A DNA stretch of 64,000 bases from Fibrobacterota bacterium (lineage in GTDB: Bacteria > Fibrobacterota > Chitinivibrionia > Chitinivibrionales > Chitinispirillaceae). The translations under genes and the position numbers were made by a program. Where the stretch lies: contig JAEZKC010000068.1 in NCBI GenBank assembly GCA_023436205.1, forward strand, positions 1-64,000, in the 5' to 3' direction. Below, piece by piece: positions 42,760 to 51,259 of this stretch. The notes under the pieces are model-generated. The model saw nothing but the letters and a program-made list of their open reading frames with translations. It had not been told where the DNA came from and did no database searches. How positions within the stretch are numbered: position 1 is the first letter of the stretch; each line of letters opens with the position of its first letter.

Positions 42760-44718
42760 ATGAAACCACTTACAACATCGCGCAAGGTTGAAAAAGTTCA
42801 GGGCGGGGTGACGCTCCTGACCGATTATGACATTTACCTTTTCAGAGAAGGAGCCCACTTCAGGCTTTTCGAAAAAATGGGTGCCCATGTCATCACCGTT
42901 GACAAAGTCAAGGGGACCTACTTCGCTGTATGGGCTCCCAATGCCAAAACAGTTTCCGTTGTGGGTGATTTCAACTCCTGGGATACTAAGAGTCATCCGC
43001 TTAACGCCCGTTGGGACAGCTCCGGTATCTGGGAAGGTTTCATACCCGGCATAGAGGAGGGTACCTTATACAAGTTCCACGTCGATTCAAATACGGGTGT
43101 CTACAGTGCGAACAGGGGAGATCCTTTTGGCGTACGTTGGGAAGTACCTCCAGCCACTAGTCCCATAGTGTGGAATCTCGACTATACCTGGAACGATCAG
43201 GAATGGATGGAAAAGCGCAAGACCCGTAACAGTCTAAATGCTCCCATCTCCATTTATGAGGTGCACCTGGGGTCGTGGAAAACCAGGACCCAGAAGGAAG
43301 AGGACTATCTCACCTACCGCGAAATGGCTCCCGAGCTGGCAAAATACTGCAAGGAACTGGGATTTACCCATGTGGAATTTCTTCCAGTCATGGAGCATCC
43401 GTTCGGTGGATCATGGGGATATCAGACCACCGGATATTTTGCTCCCACCAGTCGATTCGGGACGCCTCAGGATTTCATGTACCTCATCGACTACCTGCAT
43501 CAGCAGGAAATCGGAGTGATTCTTGACTGGGTGCCTTCTCACTTTCCCGGTGATGAACACGGGCTTGCCTATTACGATGGAACCTGCCTCTACGAACATG
43601 CTGATCCTAAAAAGGGATTTCATCCCGACTGGAAGAGCTATATTTTCAATTATGGCCGTCATGAGGTGCAGGCTTTCCTGCTCAGTAGCGCCGTTTTCTG
43701 GCTCGAAAAATATCATGCCGATGGTCTGCGGGTTGATGCTGTGGCTTCAATGCTTTATCTCGACTACTCCCGTAAAGAGGGTGAATGGATCCCCAATCAG
43801 TTTGGCGGAAGGGAGAATCTCGAAGCAATATCTTTTCTCAAACGCATGAACGAGGAGATTTACAAGGAATTTCCCGATGTGCAGACAATTGCCGAAGAAT
43901 CAACTGCCTGGCCTATGGTTTCCCGTCCAAATTATGTGGGAGGGCTGGGGTTCGGTATGAAGTGGAATATGGGATGGATGCACGATACGCTTCTCTATTT
44001 GAGTAAAGATCCTGTGTACCGCAAGTATCATCATAGCGAGCTTACCTTCAGTATGCTTTATGCTTTTACTGAAAACTATGTGCTGCCTCTTTCTCATGAT
44101 GAAGTTGTGCATGGGAAACAGTCGCTGGTGAACAAAATGCCCGGTGATGACTGGCAGAGATTGGCCAATCTCAGACTGCTTCTTAGTTATCAGTTCAATC
44201 ATCCCGGTAAAAAGCTTCTTTTCATGGGTGGGGAGTTTGCACAGTGGCATGAGTGGAATCATTCAAAGAGCTTAGACTGGGACCTTACTCAATGGGAGCG
44301 TCACAAGGGCATTCAGCATATGGTCAGTGATCTTAACCGTATCTACGTCCAGAATGCAGCTTTGCATTATTACGATTTTGATCCCAAAGGCTTTGAGTGG
44401 ATCGACTGTAACGACTGGGAGCAGAGCATCCTTGGTTTTATTAGAAAGGGTCCCCAAGATTCTGACCGTATTCTGGTGGTGCTCAATTTCACTCCTCAAC
44501 CTCGCCACGGATATAGAGTCGGAGTGCCCCTTGGTGGATTCTGGGAAGAAATTTTCAACAGCGACGCATCCGAATACGGGGGCAGTGGGGTAGGGAATTC
44601 AGGTGGTTCCAGCGCCGAGGAACAGGCATGGCATGGACAGAATCATTCTCTGCTTATTACCCTTCCACCGCTTGGAACTGTAGTTTTCAAGGTTAAAAGC
44701 GAAACTGAGCAAAAATAA
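42760..44718 (+). CDS. glgB: 1,4-alpha-glucan branching enzyme (GH13)
   Basis: The 652-residue protein has an N-terminal CBM48 domain (about 35-135, F-A-V-W-A-P-N-A-K-T-V-S-V-V-G-D-F-N near 50). The GH13 barrel contains Y-E-V-H-L-G-S-W near 163, D-G-L-R-V-D-A-V with the nucleophile Asp near 322, the acid/base Glu in I-A-E-E-S-T near 383 and L-S-H-D-E-V-V-H-G-K near 444. It makes alpha-1,6 branches in glycogen. The C-terminal beta domain holds a Gly/Ser-rich loop (about 605-625) not usual in the family. ATG 42760 follows AAGGGAG; a TTG just before is less likely. No other glg genes are nearby. Confidence 0.94.
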   Translation: MKPLTTSRKVEKVQGGVTLLTDYDIYLFREGAHFRLFEKMGAHVITVDKVKGTYFAVWAPNAKTVSVVGDFNSWDTKSHPLNARWDSSGIWEGFIPGIEEGTLYKFHVDSNTGVYSANRGDPFGVRWEVPPATSPIVWNLDYTWNDQEWMEKRKTRNSLNAPISIYEVHLGSWKTRTQKEEDYLTYREMAPELAKYCKELGFTHVEFLPVMEHPFGGSWGYQTTGYFAPTSRFGTPQDFMYLIDYLHQQEIGVILDWVPSHFPGDEHGLAYYDGTCLYEHADPKKGFHPDWKSYIFNYGRHEVQAFLLSSAVFWLEKYHADGLRVDAVASMLYLDYSRKEGEWIPNQFGGRENLEAISFLKRMNEEIYKEFPDVQTIAEESTAWPMVSRPNYVGGLGFGMKWNMGWMHDTLLYLSKDPVYRKYHHSELTFSMLYAFTENYVLPLSHDEVVHGKQSLVNKMPGDDWQRLANLRLLLSYQFNHPGKKLLFMGGEFAQWHEWNHSKSLDWDLTQWERHKGIQHMVSDLNRIYVQNAALHYYDFDPKGFEWIDCNDWEQSILGFIRKGPQDSDRILVVLNFTPQPRHGYRVGVPLGGFWEEIFNSDASEYGGSGVGNSGGSSAEEQAWHGQNHSLLITLPPLGTVVFKVKSETEQK

Positions 44719-44729
44719 AATTGCATCAT

Positions 44730-44752
44730 AGCCCGGAGCGATGCTTCGGGCT
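44730..44752 (+). terminator. Hairpin terminator after glgB
   Basis: AGCCCGGAGC and GCTTCGGGCT pair over 10 bp (one G-T wobble) around a 3-nt loop, 11 bp past the stop. The T-run is weak (TTTGACTAT). Confidence 0.7.
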
Positions 44753-44894
44753 TTGACTATCTTGGCATTATTTCCTTATAATCATCAATACTTCATTAGC
44801 ACTTCGTGCTCTGCATTTTTAGATTGTGTCAGACAACTGCATCGTTGTAGATTAACAGACTTGTAAAATGCCCTTACTTCTTCAAAGATTGTAA

Positions 44895-45893
44895 ATGCAC
44901 CAATCGTTTTCAAATCCTCTCCGGTTTACTCCCATTTTGATGGAAAAGATATGGGGCGGTCAGGCGTTAAAAGATGTTCTTCAAAAAAAAGCACCATTCG
45001 AGGCGAAAATTGGGGAATCTTGGGAAATAAGTGGCTGGGGCGACAATCAGACCGTGGTTTCTGAAGGTGATTTTGCTGGAATGTCGCTTGGCGAGCTTTT
45101 TTCAAGAGATCCTTCAGGATTAGCCGGCGCAAGCGCAACTGGCAGAAAAAATTTTCCCTTGCTGTTTAAATTCATCGATGCTGCAAGTAACTTGTCAGTC
45201 CAGGTTCATCCGAATAAAGAGCAGGCCCGCATTCACAACTGGGGAGAGAGTGGTAAAACGGAATGCTGGTATGTTGCGGATGCCAGAGAGGGTGCAGAGA
45301 TAATTGTTGGATTCAAGCGGCCAGTCTCCAGAGCAGAGGTTGAAAATGCCGTTAAAACTGGAACTCTCGAGCAGCTCTTGAATTATATCCCGGTGTTTCC
45401 CGGCGATGTGCTTTTTATTCCTGCTGGTACTGTGCATGCTATTCTTGAGGGAGCACTTATTTATGAAGTGCAGGAAGAGAGTGATACTACTCTTAGGCTC
45501 TATGATTGGAACCGCCGGGCACCAGACGGCTCCTTTAGAGAGCTTCACCTGCCCAAAGCGCTTGATATTTTGGATTATGCTGGGGTGGGAATTCATAAGC
45601 CAGTTCCCGTTTTGCTTAGAAAAACAGACGAATATCGATATGAATCTCGCTGCAGATGTTCTAATTTTGCTCTGGAGCAGATTAGTTTTACAGCAGACGC
45701 AAATGTGGCGCTTGAATCCAAAAATTCTTTCCAGGTTTTATCTGTTATTGAAGGATTACTGGATCTGGTCTGTTCAGAACAAAGTGCTACCAGGCTATCA
45801 AAGGGGGATTCTGTTCTCGTTCCTGCGACGGTTCAGAATGTTAGTGTGATAGGATTCGCCGGCTCCACAGTTTTGGTCACCTACGTTCCCTGA
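44895..45893 (+). CDS. manA: Mannose-6-phosphate isomerase, class I
   Basis: The 332-residue protein is a cupin-fold type I phosphomannose isomerase. It shows K-I-W-G-G near 18, F-P-L-L-F-K-F-I-D-A near 89, the metal-binding V-Q-V-H-P-N near 102, G-K-T-E-C-W-Y near 116, I-P-A-G-T-V-H-A near 175 and L-R-L-Y-D-W-N-R near 200. It interconverts fructose-6-phosphate and mannose-6-phosphate, feeding GDP-mannose for glycans. It stands alone, with glgB upstream behind a terminator. It fits the surface-polysaccharide theme of the right half of the window. Confidence 0.92.
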   Translation: MHQSFSNPLRFTPILMEKIWGGQALKDVLQKKAPFEAKIGESWEISGWGDNQTVVSEGDFAGMSLGELFSRDPSGLAGASATGRKNFPLLFKFIDAASNLSVQVHPNKEQARIHNWGESGKTECWYVADAREGAEIIVGFKRPVSRAEVENAVKTGTLEQLLNYIPVFPGDVLFIPAGTVHAILEGALIYEVQEESDTTLRLYDWNRRAPDGSFRELHLPKALDILDYAGVGIHKPVPVLLRKTDEYRYESRCRCSNFALEQISFTADANVALESKNSFQVLSVIEGLLDLVCSEQSATRLSKGDSVLVPATVQNVSVIGFAGSTVLVTYVP

Positions 45894-45946
45894 ATCCTAT
45901 CCGATCTTTACTATTCCTATCATATCCCATCAATGCAACGGGACCT

Positions 45947-46786
45947 TCAAAAAACACAGGCGAATCTTATTGAAAAGAAATCAGGAGTAATGTTCAGATC
46001 AAATCGACTGTCTATTGGTTGATAAGGTCCTATGAATGCTTTGTAAGCTGCATTTGAAAAGAAAGTCCCCAGCACGGCGCCTGCGATCACATCACTGGGA
46101 TAGTGTTTGCCGGCTTCTATCCGCGCCCATGCTGTTGTAAACGTGACAGCAACCAGAGCCGACTCTAGAATGAAACGACTATATTCAGGCAATGGCATAC
46201 CCTTTACGATATTTGACGAATAATTATTTTCCGCAGCGGTAATTGAAGCATGCCCTGAGGGGAAAGAATTGCGGTTCGAAGAATCTGGTCGTAATCGGCA
46301 GGTAACGTCTTTGAGAATTTCAGTAGATCCGAACGTAAGGACCTGAGAAACAATCAACGCTTCAGCTCCGGCAATGGATTTCTTATAATTGTAATGCCCT
46401 GCAGAATCCTTTTCTGGAGGTAAATACTTTACAGCGTATAAAAGAGATGCTGTCCCAAGGGAGGCGATTCTCAAGTAATCGCTTATTTTATCGGCTCTTT
46501 CTCTGGACCCGAAAACCGGAGTGTTTTCAGATGCATAGGAAGTGACCCTTTTATCGCTTCCTGTAGTGGTTATGAGTACCAGGCCCAAACCTCCAATCAG
46601 GATCGAGGGATCATACAGGGCATCCAGGGTTGCGGCTTTTATTCTTTCAAATCCAGGGCTGGAATCAGGATTTTCCAGTGGATTTGCCTTAAGCATGGTT
46701 CGGGAACATCCTGAAAACATGAAGGTGCAGGTTATAAACAGCAATAAACGGTAAACAGGTGTCCAGAAATGGGAATGAAGTGCCAT
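45947..46786 (-). CDS. PAP2-family phosphatase lipoprotein
   Basis: The 279-residue protein has a hydrophobic N-terminus ending F-S-G-C (lipobox, Cys near 26). The three PAP2 motifs follow: K-D-V-T-C-R-L-R-P near 160, P-S-G-H near 178 and A-R-I-E-A-G-K-H-Y-P-S-D near 223. It should remove phosphate from a lipid or polyprenyl pyrophosphate on the periplasmic side, perhaps undecaprenyl pyrophosphate or lipid A. ATG 46786 is used; a TTG 72 bases further out would overlap the channel gene. No clear Shine-Dalgarno is present. Confidence 0.85.
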   Translation of the reverse strand: MALHSHFWTPVYRLLLFITCTFMFSGCSRTMLKANPLENPDSSPGFERIKAATLDALYDPSILIGGLGLVLITTTGSDKRVTSYASENTPVFGSRERADKISDYLRIASLGTASLLYAVKYLPPEKDSAGHYNYKKSIAGAEALIVSQVLTFGSTEILKDVTCRLRPDSSNRNSFPSGHASITAAENNYSSNIVKGMPLPEYSRFILESALVAVTFTTAWARIEAGKHYPSDVIAGAVLGTFFSNAAYKAFIGPYQPIDSRFDLNITPDFFSIRFACVF

Positions 46787-46838
46787 TCTCGAAAAATAGT
46801 ATAGTTCAGCGTTGTCGGACAGTTCTTCTGCTAACCTT

Positions 46839-47150
46839 TTAGGGCGGAGTAAAAGCAATGCTTACGGATTGAAGCGTAATGGCGACTATGATTCCGTTTA
46901 GAATCAGCCCCAAAAGACCAATCCCGATTGCGAGCAGTTTTGTTCTCTTGATAGTGGGTCGAAGGTCTCCATAACCAATGGTCAGAGAGGTTATAAAGGT
47001 GAAGTAAAGTGCATCCACTTCTGACCATTTCTCTATTTTTCCCAGAATTTGACCCGCAGCCACTATTGCTGCAAGCAGTGGTATTAGTAAAGGGCTAAGA
47101 TACCAGAGACCCAGCATGAATGCACGTATGAATTCTATGGTGATGTGCAT
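46839..47150 (-). CDS. Small two-helix potassium channel
   Basis: The 103-residue protein has two membrane helices (about 13-35 and 72-97) around a pore helix with the selectivity filter T-I-G-Y-G-D near 56. It has no RCK or cyclic-nucleotide domain, so it is a minimal KcsA-like channel forming a tetramer. It lies between rfbB and the PAP2 gene, all on the minus strand, with a 24-bp gap to rfbB. Confidence 0.88.
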   Translation of the reverse strand: MHITIEFIRAFMLGLWYLSPLLIPLLAAIVAAGQILGKIEKWSEVDALYFTFITSLTIGYGDLRPTIKRTKLLAIGIGLLGLILNGIIVAITLQSVSIAFTPP

Positions 47151-47174
47151 GAAAAGAAGGTTCTTGTTAGGTTT

Positions 47175-48155
47175 TTAGATAAGTTTTTCCCACCACCACT
47201 TGTTTTCCAGATACCAGGCGATGGTTTTTCGAATCCCTACCTCAAATGTGAGTGATGGTGTCCATCCGAGTTCTCTTTTAATTTTTGAGGCATCGATTGC
47301 GTATCGTCTGTCATGGCCCAGGCGGTCTTCGACATAGGTGATGAGGCTTTCGGGTTTACCCAGCTCACTGAGAATGATCTTGACAATATCGATATTGTGC
47401 TTTTCATTGTTGCCGCCGATATTGTAGACCTCTCCCGGTTTCCCCTTGAAGAGTACTGTCTCAACAGCTTTGCAGTGGTCGCAAACATACAGCCAGTCTC
47501 TTACATTCATCCCGTCGCCATAGACCGGTAGGGGCTTGTCATTGAGTGCATTAGTTATCATGAGTGGGATAAGCTTTTCCGGGAACTGGTAAGGTCCGTA
47601 GTTGTTGGAACATCTTGTGATGATTGCGGGAAATTTAAACGTCTCGAAATAGGATCTTACAAGCAGATCGCTTCCCGCTTTGCTTGCAGAGTAGGGGCTG
47701 TTCGGGGCAAGTGGCGTAGTTTCCGTAAAGAAGCCGCTTTTACCCAAAGTTCCGTATACTTCGTCGGTTGACACGTGTACGAACCGCTTATCCTGATTTG
47801 CGCCCCAGGCTTCCCTTGCCGCCTGAAGAAGTACCTGGGTTCCAAGCACATTCGTGATCACAAACTGAGCCGGTCCGGTGATGCTTTTATCTACATGGCT
47901 TTCTGCGGCAAAGTGAACAACAGCATCGAAATCGAAGTCTTTAAACAGCTGCTGTACTGATTCTTTATCGCAGATGTCCCCTTTTATAAAGGTGTATCGG
48001 GAGTTGTCCTGAATCTGAAGCAGGTTGTCTGGATTGCCTGCGTAGGTGAGAAGATCAAAATTAACAACAAAAATATCGTCTCTGTTCTGAATGATGCTCT
48101 GCACAAAATTGGACCCGATAAATCCGGCCCCTCCGGTTACGAGAATCTTTTTCAC
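47175..48155 (-). CDS. rfbB: dTDP-glucose 4,6-dehydratase
   Basis: The 326-residue protein is an extended short-chain dehydrogenase with T-G-G-A-G-F-I-G-S-N near residue 7, H-F-A-A-E-S-H-V-D near 81, and S-T-D-E-V-Y-G near 128. Y-S-A-S-K-A-G-S-D near 155 is the catalytic Tyr-x3-Lys. It makes dTDP-4-keto-6-deoxyglucose, second step to dTDP-rhamnose. The start is GTG at 48155 with AGGAG upstream, and it begins 2 bp after rfbD ends, so they are coupled. The other two pathway genes (rfbA, rfbC) are not in the window. Confidence 0.94.
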   Translation of the reverse strand: MKKILVTGGAGFIGSNFVQSIIQNRDDIFVVNFDLLTYAGNPDNLLQIQDNSRYTFIKGDICDKESVQQLFKDFDFDAVVHFAAESHVDKSITGPAQFVITNVLGTQVLLQAAREAWGANQDKRFVHVSTDEVYGTLGKSGFFTETTPLAPNSPYSASKAGSDLLVRSYFETFKFPAIITRCSNNYGPYQFPEKLIPLMITNALNDKPLPVYGDGMNVRDWLYVCDHCKAVETVLFKGKPGEVYNIGGNNEKHNIDIVKIILSELGKPESLITYVEDRLGHDRRYAIDASKIKRELGWTPSLTFEVGIRKTIAWYLENKWWWEKLI

Positions 48156-48157
48156 GG

Positions 48158-49030
48158 TTACTCCTGTTCAGTAATGCGTTTTTCAGCTTCAAGAAAGGCC
48201 CTGAAGCCTTCCTGCCAGTTAGGCATTATGTTCAGACCTAATTTTTTAAGTCTGGCATTCTCAAGAACACTGTAGGCTGGTCGGGGTGCAGGCCTGGGGA
48301 ATTCCGCAGTGGTGCAGGGACTGACTTCCACTTGGATTCCAGAAGCAATAATAATCTCTTTGGCGAAATCAAACCAGGAGCATGACCCTTCACTTGTGCA
48401 GTGGAAGACACCATAGTTGGGGGTGTTCATTACTTTGAGCACCTGCCTGCACACATCAACGGTCCAAGTCGGAGTACCAAACTGATCATTAACCACTTTG
48501 AGCGGCTTGTTTTCAGCTTGGCATTTGGCGCCAATGGTTCTGATACTCTTGACAAAATTGTTGCCGTACACACCGTAAAGCCAGGCGATTCTAAAAATCA
48601 TAATCTTAGCTAATATTGCGGCAATCTGTCTCTCTCCCTCAAGTTTGGATCTGCCGTAAACCGTTCCGGGTTCGGTGGCATCCTCTTCGGTGTAGGGTCT
48701 GCTCCCCTGACCGCTGAACACATAATCGGTACTGAAGTGGATCAGAAGCGAACTGTGTTCGGCCGCCGCTTCTGCCAGAAAACCACAGCCCTGTGCATTG
48801 AGTGCAAATGCTTCCACCTGCTTCTCCTCACAGAGGTCAACAGCAGTAAAGGCAGTACAGTTTACGATCACCTGAGGCAGGACTTCTTTTACTACCTGCA
48901 TAACAGATTCCCGCCGGGTCAGGTCCACTTCAGGATAGTCTTTGCCGATTACCTCATGGCCCTTCAAGCGGGCTTCTCTCACAAAATCAGTTCCAAGTTG
49001 GCCACCGGAGCCTAAAATCAGTAGTTTCAT
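48158..49030 (-). CDS. rfbD: dTDP-4-dehydrorhamnose reductase
   Basis: The 290-residue protein has G-S-G-G-Q-L-G near residue 7, N-C-T-A-F-T-A-V-D near 57, F-S-T-D-Y-V-F-S-G near 99 and Y-G-R-S-K-L-E-G-E near 126. The last holds the Tyr-x3-Lys pair. It performs the last reduction to dTDP-L-rhamnose. It is the first gene of the rfbD-rfbB pair. Together with the rhamnosyltransferase-like genes nearby, this suggests rhamnose in the surface glycan. Confidence 0.93.
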   Translation of the reverse strand: MKLLILGSGGQLGTDFVREARLKGHEVIGKDYPEVDLTRRESVMQVVKEVLPQVIVNCTAFTAVDLCEEKQVEAFALNAQGCGFLAEAAAEHSSLLIHFSTDYVFSGQGSRPYTEEDATEPGTVYGRSKLEGERQIAAILAKIMIFRIAWLYGVYGNNFVKSIRTIGAKCQAENKPLKVVNDQFGTPTWTVDVCRQVLKVMNTPNYGVFHCTSEGSCSWFDFAKEIIIASGIQVEVSPCTTAEFPRPAPRPAYSVLENARLKKLGLNIMPNWQEGFRAFLEAEKRITEQE

Positions 49031-49388
49031 CTGATTTATTTCTGCTAAGGTTTGAAGCTTTCGCCCTTTTTACAGCTGAAGTTTATCAAAATACTATAGT
49101 GACGCTAAGTTGCGCATCTAAAAGGCATTATCCGGAAAAAAACGTGGACTGGTAATATTTTTACGGCGTTGTTTTGAACCTGGGGAATGGATTGCCAGTC
49201 TCGATTCAGAAAAGCTCTGTAGGTAATTATAGACTTCCTCACATGGAAAAAATTATAATTAATTGAAGTTCTTGGTTTTAGGAAAGTAAAAGTTTGACTA
49301 CAAGTAAACCTGAAGTCGAGAGGCTAATGTTTTTTGAACCTTCCGGTCGGCAGTAAAAGAAGCACTTCCGCCGGAGAATGCGGAAAAG
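49031..49388. other. Divergent intergenic region, rfbD / SpoIIE-type gene
   Basis: A/T-rich sequence around 49240-49300 probably holds promoters for both sides. No reading frame, hairpin or known regulatory RNA was recognised. Confidence 0.4.
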
Positions 49389-50648
49389 ATGGTCACTTCA
49401 ACAAAAAAATTGCTCATTTCTAAAGCAGCTAAGATACAGAAACCGATGGACAAGGGAAAACAGGCTGACGCAGATTTAGCCATTGCGCGAAAAATCCAGG
49501 CGGCAATGATTCCCAGAGTATTGCCCCCGGCAGATGGTTTGAGCATGGCATCGCTCTATCTGCCAAACATCCATGTCGGAGGTGATCAGTACGATGTCAT
49601 CAAGCTGTCTGAAAAGCTGTTTGCGTTTCTGATTTTTGATGTCACCGGTCACGGTGTCTCTTCGGCATTGCTTTCCTCGCTGGCAAGGGTTTTCTTTACA
49701 AATCAGCTTAGGGATCAGAATAGCCCCCGTGCAGTCATCGAAAGAGTTAATCAGGATTTAATCAGCGCCGTGAATACTGATTTTTTTCTTACCGCTTTCG
49801 TGGGATTTCTCGATCTGCATGATAACAGGCTTACCTATTCCAATGCAGGTCATGCATATCCGCTTCTTTATCGCAGCAAAGTGAAGAAGCTTGAAGTCCT
49901 TAAAACCCAGGGTACATTTCTGGGCCTTTTCGAAAACGGATTTTATGAGGAGCAAAGTTTAATTCTCGATCCGGAAGACTGGTTGTTTTTGTTTACTGAT
50001 GGTATTTACAGGGTTTTTGATGCTTCCAGCGTCCAGAAGGGACGTACTGCTTTCGAATTGCAAATATTGGACTTGATAGGTGGTGCATCTCCGGAGGATG
50101 TTATAAGTCAACTTAGGTCCAGGTGCCTTGACAAAATGGCTGTTGTTGAGGATGATATCACTGCAGTGGCTGTTAAACTGGAGCCGGATTCCGTAAGAGA
50201 AGCCTTAAAGGAAAGCCTTAATTTCAATGCTTCTGATGTGGTTTACATTCAGTTTGTCCGGTATTTCGAAGATATAGACAAGGCAGTGGGGGCAGTGTTG
50301 GCAGGGATGGATAAGGCCGGCTATGGTGATGACAGTATTCGGAGGATGAAAGTATCTTTGCCGGAGTTGCTGATAAATGCTCTCAATCATGGTAACCGCA
50401 AGGACTTCCTCAAGAAGGTAACTGTGGGACACACTGTTTCTCCCAGGAAAACGGTTGTGTCGGTTTTAGATCAGGGAGAAGGCTTTGACCCCTCAGCCGT
50501 TCCGGATCCTACGCTTGAGGAAAACATTATGAAAGATTGTGGTCGGGGTCTGTTTATCACACGAAACTACTGTGATAAAATTGAATGGAACGAAAAGGGC
50601 AACCGGGTCACTATTACCATAAATCATGAGAAAGCAAAAGGGGATTAG
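49389..50648 (+). CDS. SpoIIE/RsbU-type phosphatase fused to an anti-sigma-factor-like ATPase domain
   Basis: The 419-residue protein has a short N-terminal helical part with the R-K-I-Q-A-A-M-I-P motif near 34. A PP2C-like SpoIIE domain (about 55-265) contains G-G-D-Q-Y-D near 64, F-D-V-T-G-H-G near 83, F-T-D-G near 203 and E-D-D-I-T near 256. A C-terminal HATPase_c_2 domain (about 285-415) shows E-L-L-I-N-A-L-N-H-G-N near 325, D-Q-G-E-G-F-D near 361 and G-R-G-L near 388. Such proteins combine phosphatase and kinase of a partner-switching circuit that frees a sigma factor or effector. No membrane segment or receiver is present. coaE begins 2 bp later. Confidence 0.9.
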   Translation: MVTSTKKLLISKAAKIQKPMDKGKQADADLAIARKIQAAMIPRVLPPADGLSMASLYLPNIHVGGDQYDVIKLSEKLFAFLIFDVTGHGVSSALLSSLARVFFTNQLRDQNSPRAVIERVNQDLISAVNTDFFLTAFVGFLDLHDNRLTYSNAGHAYPLLYRSKVKKLEVLKTQGTFLGLFENGFYEEQSLILDPEDWLFLFTDGIYRVFDASSVQKGRTAFELQILDLIGGASPEDVISQLRSRCLDKMAVVEDDITAVAVKLEPDSVREALKESLNFNASDVVYIQFVRYFEDIDKAVGAVLAGMDKAGYGDDSIRRMKVSLPELLINALNHGNRKDFLKKVTVGHTVSPRKTVVSVLDQGEGFDPSAVPDPTLEENIMKDCGRGLFITRNYCDKIEWNEKGNRVTITINHEKAKGD

Positions 50649-50650
50649 AA

Positions 50651-51232
50651 GTGCGAGTGGGGATTTCCGGTTACATGGGAGCCGGTAAAACCACCTGTGT
50701 CAAAAGCTTCACTAACGATCAGGTCTGCATTATTGATGCTGATTCTGAAGCAAAAAAGGTGATGCGTTCAGATCCTCGAATTGCTGAGGACCTTTGTAAA
50801 GCTTTCGGAAGTTCAGTGGTTGACAGTACCGGGTTGCGTTTTGAAGAGCTGGCCAAAATTGCATTCGGATCCCTCGAACAGTTAAAGATTCTCAATAGTA
50901 TTTCTCACCCTCCGTTATTGCTAAAACTGAAATCAATGATCGAGGTTTGCAGAAGGCCTGTTTGTATTCTGGATGCAGCTCTTATTCCGCTTTGGCGAAT
51001 CGAAAACTGGTTCGATATCTGCATCTGGGTGGATGCGCCATTTAACGTGCGGTTGCAACGGTTAAGGCAAAAAAAAAAGGATGTTCCTGATTCAGAGCTG
51101 GTGCTTAGAATGAAAATGCAGGAACAGCTGCTGGGGTTACCGGAGGGGCCCCACTGGGTAAAAGTAGAGGATAGCGTCTGCCGCGAATTTCTCAATGAAA
51201 AACTGGAACGCAAGTATGGAACGCAATTGTAA
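50651..51232 (+). CDS. coaE: Dephospho-CoA kinase
   Basis: The 193-residue protein starts at GTG and has the P-loop G-Y-M-G-A-G-K-T near residue 7, D-A-D near 30, I-S-H-P-P-L near 84 and a lid region R-L-R-Q-K near 138. It phosphorylates dephospho-CoA in the last step of coenzyme A synthesis. It follows the SpoIIE-type gene after 2 bp, so it is cotranscribed. It is somewhat divergent, but the length and order of motifs fit the family. Confidence 0.85.
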   Translation: MRVGISGYMGAGKTTCVKSFTNDQVCIIDADSEAKKVMRSDPRIAEDLCKAFGSSVVDSTGLRFEELAKIAFGSLEQLKILNSISHPPLLLKLKSMIEVCRRPVCILDAALIPLWRIENWFDICIWVDAPFNVRLQRLRQKKKDVPDSELVLRMKMQEQLLGLPEGPHWVKVEDSVCREFLNEKLERKYGTQL

Positions 51233-51259
51233 CACCACTTCACTTAAGATATAGCTCCA

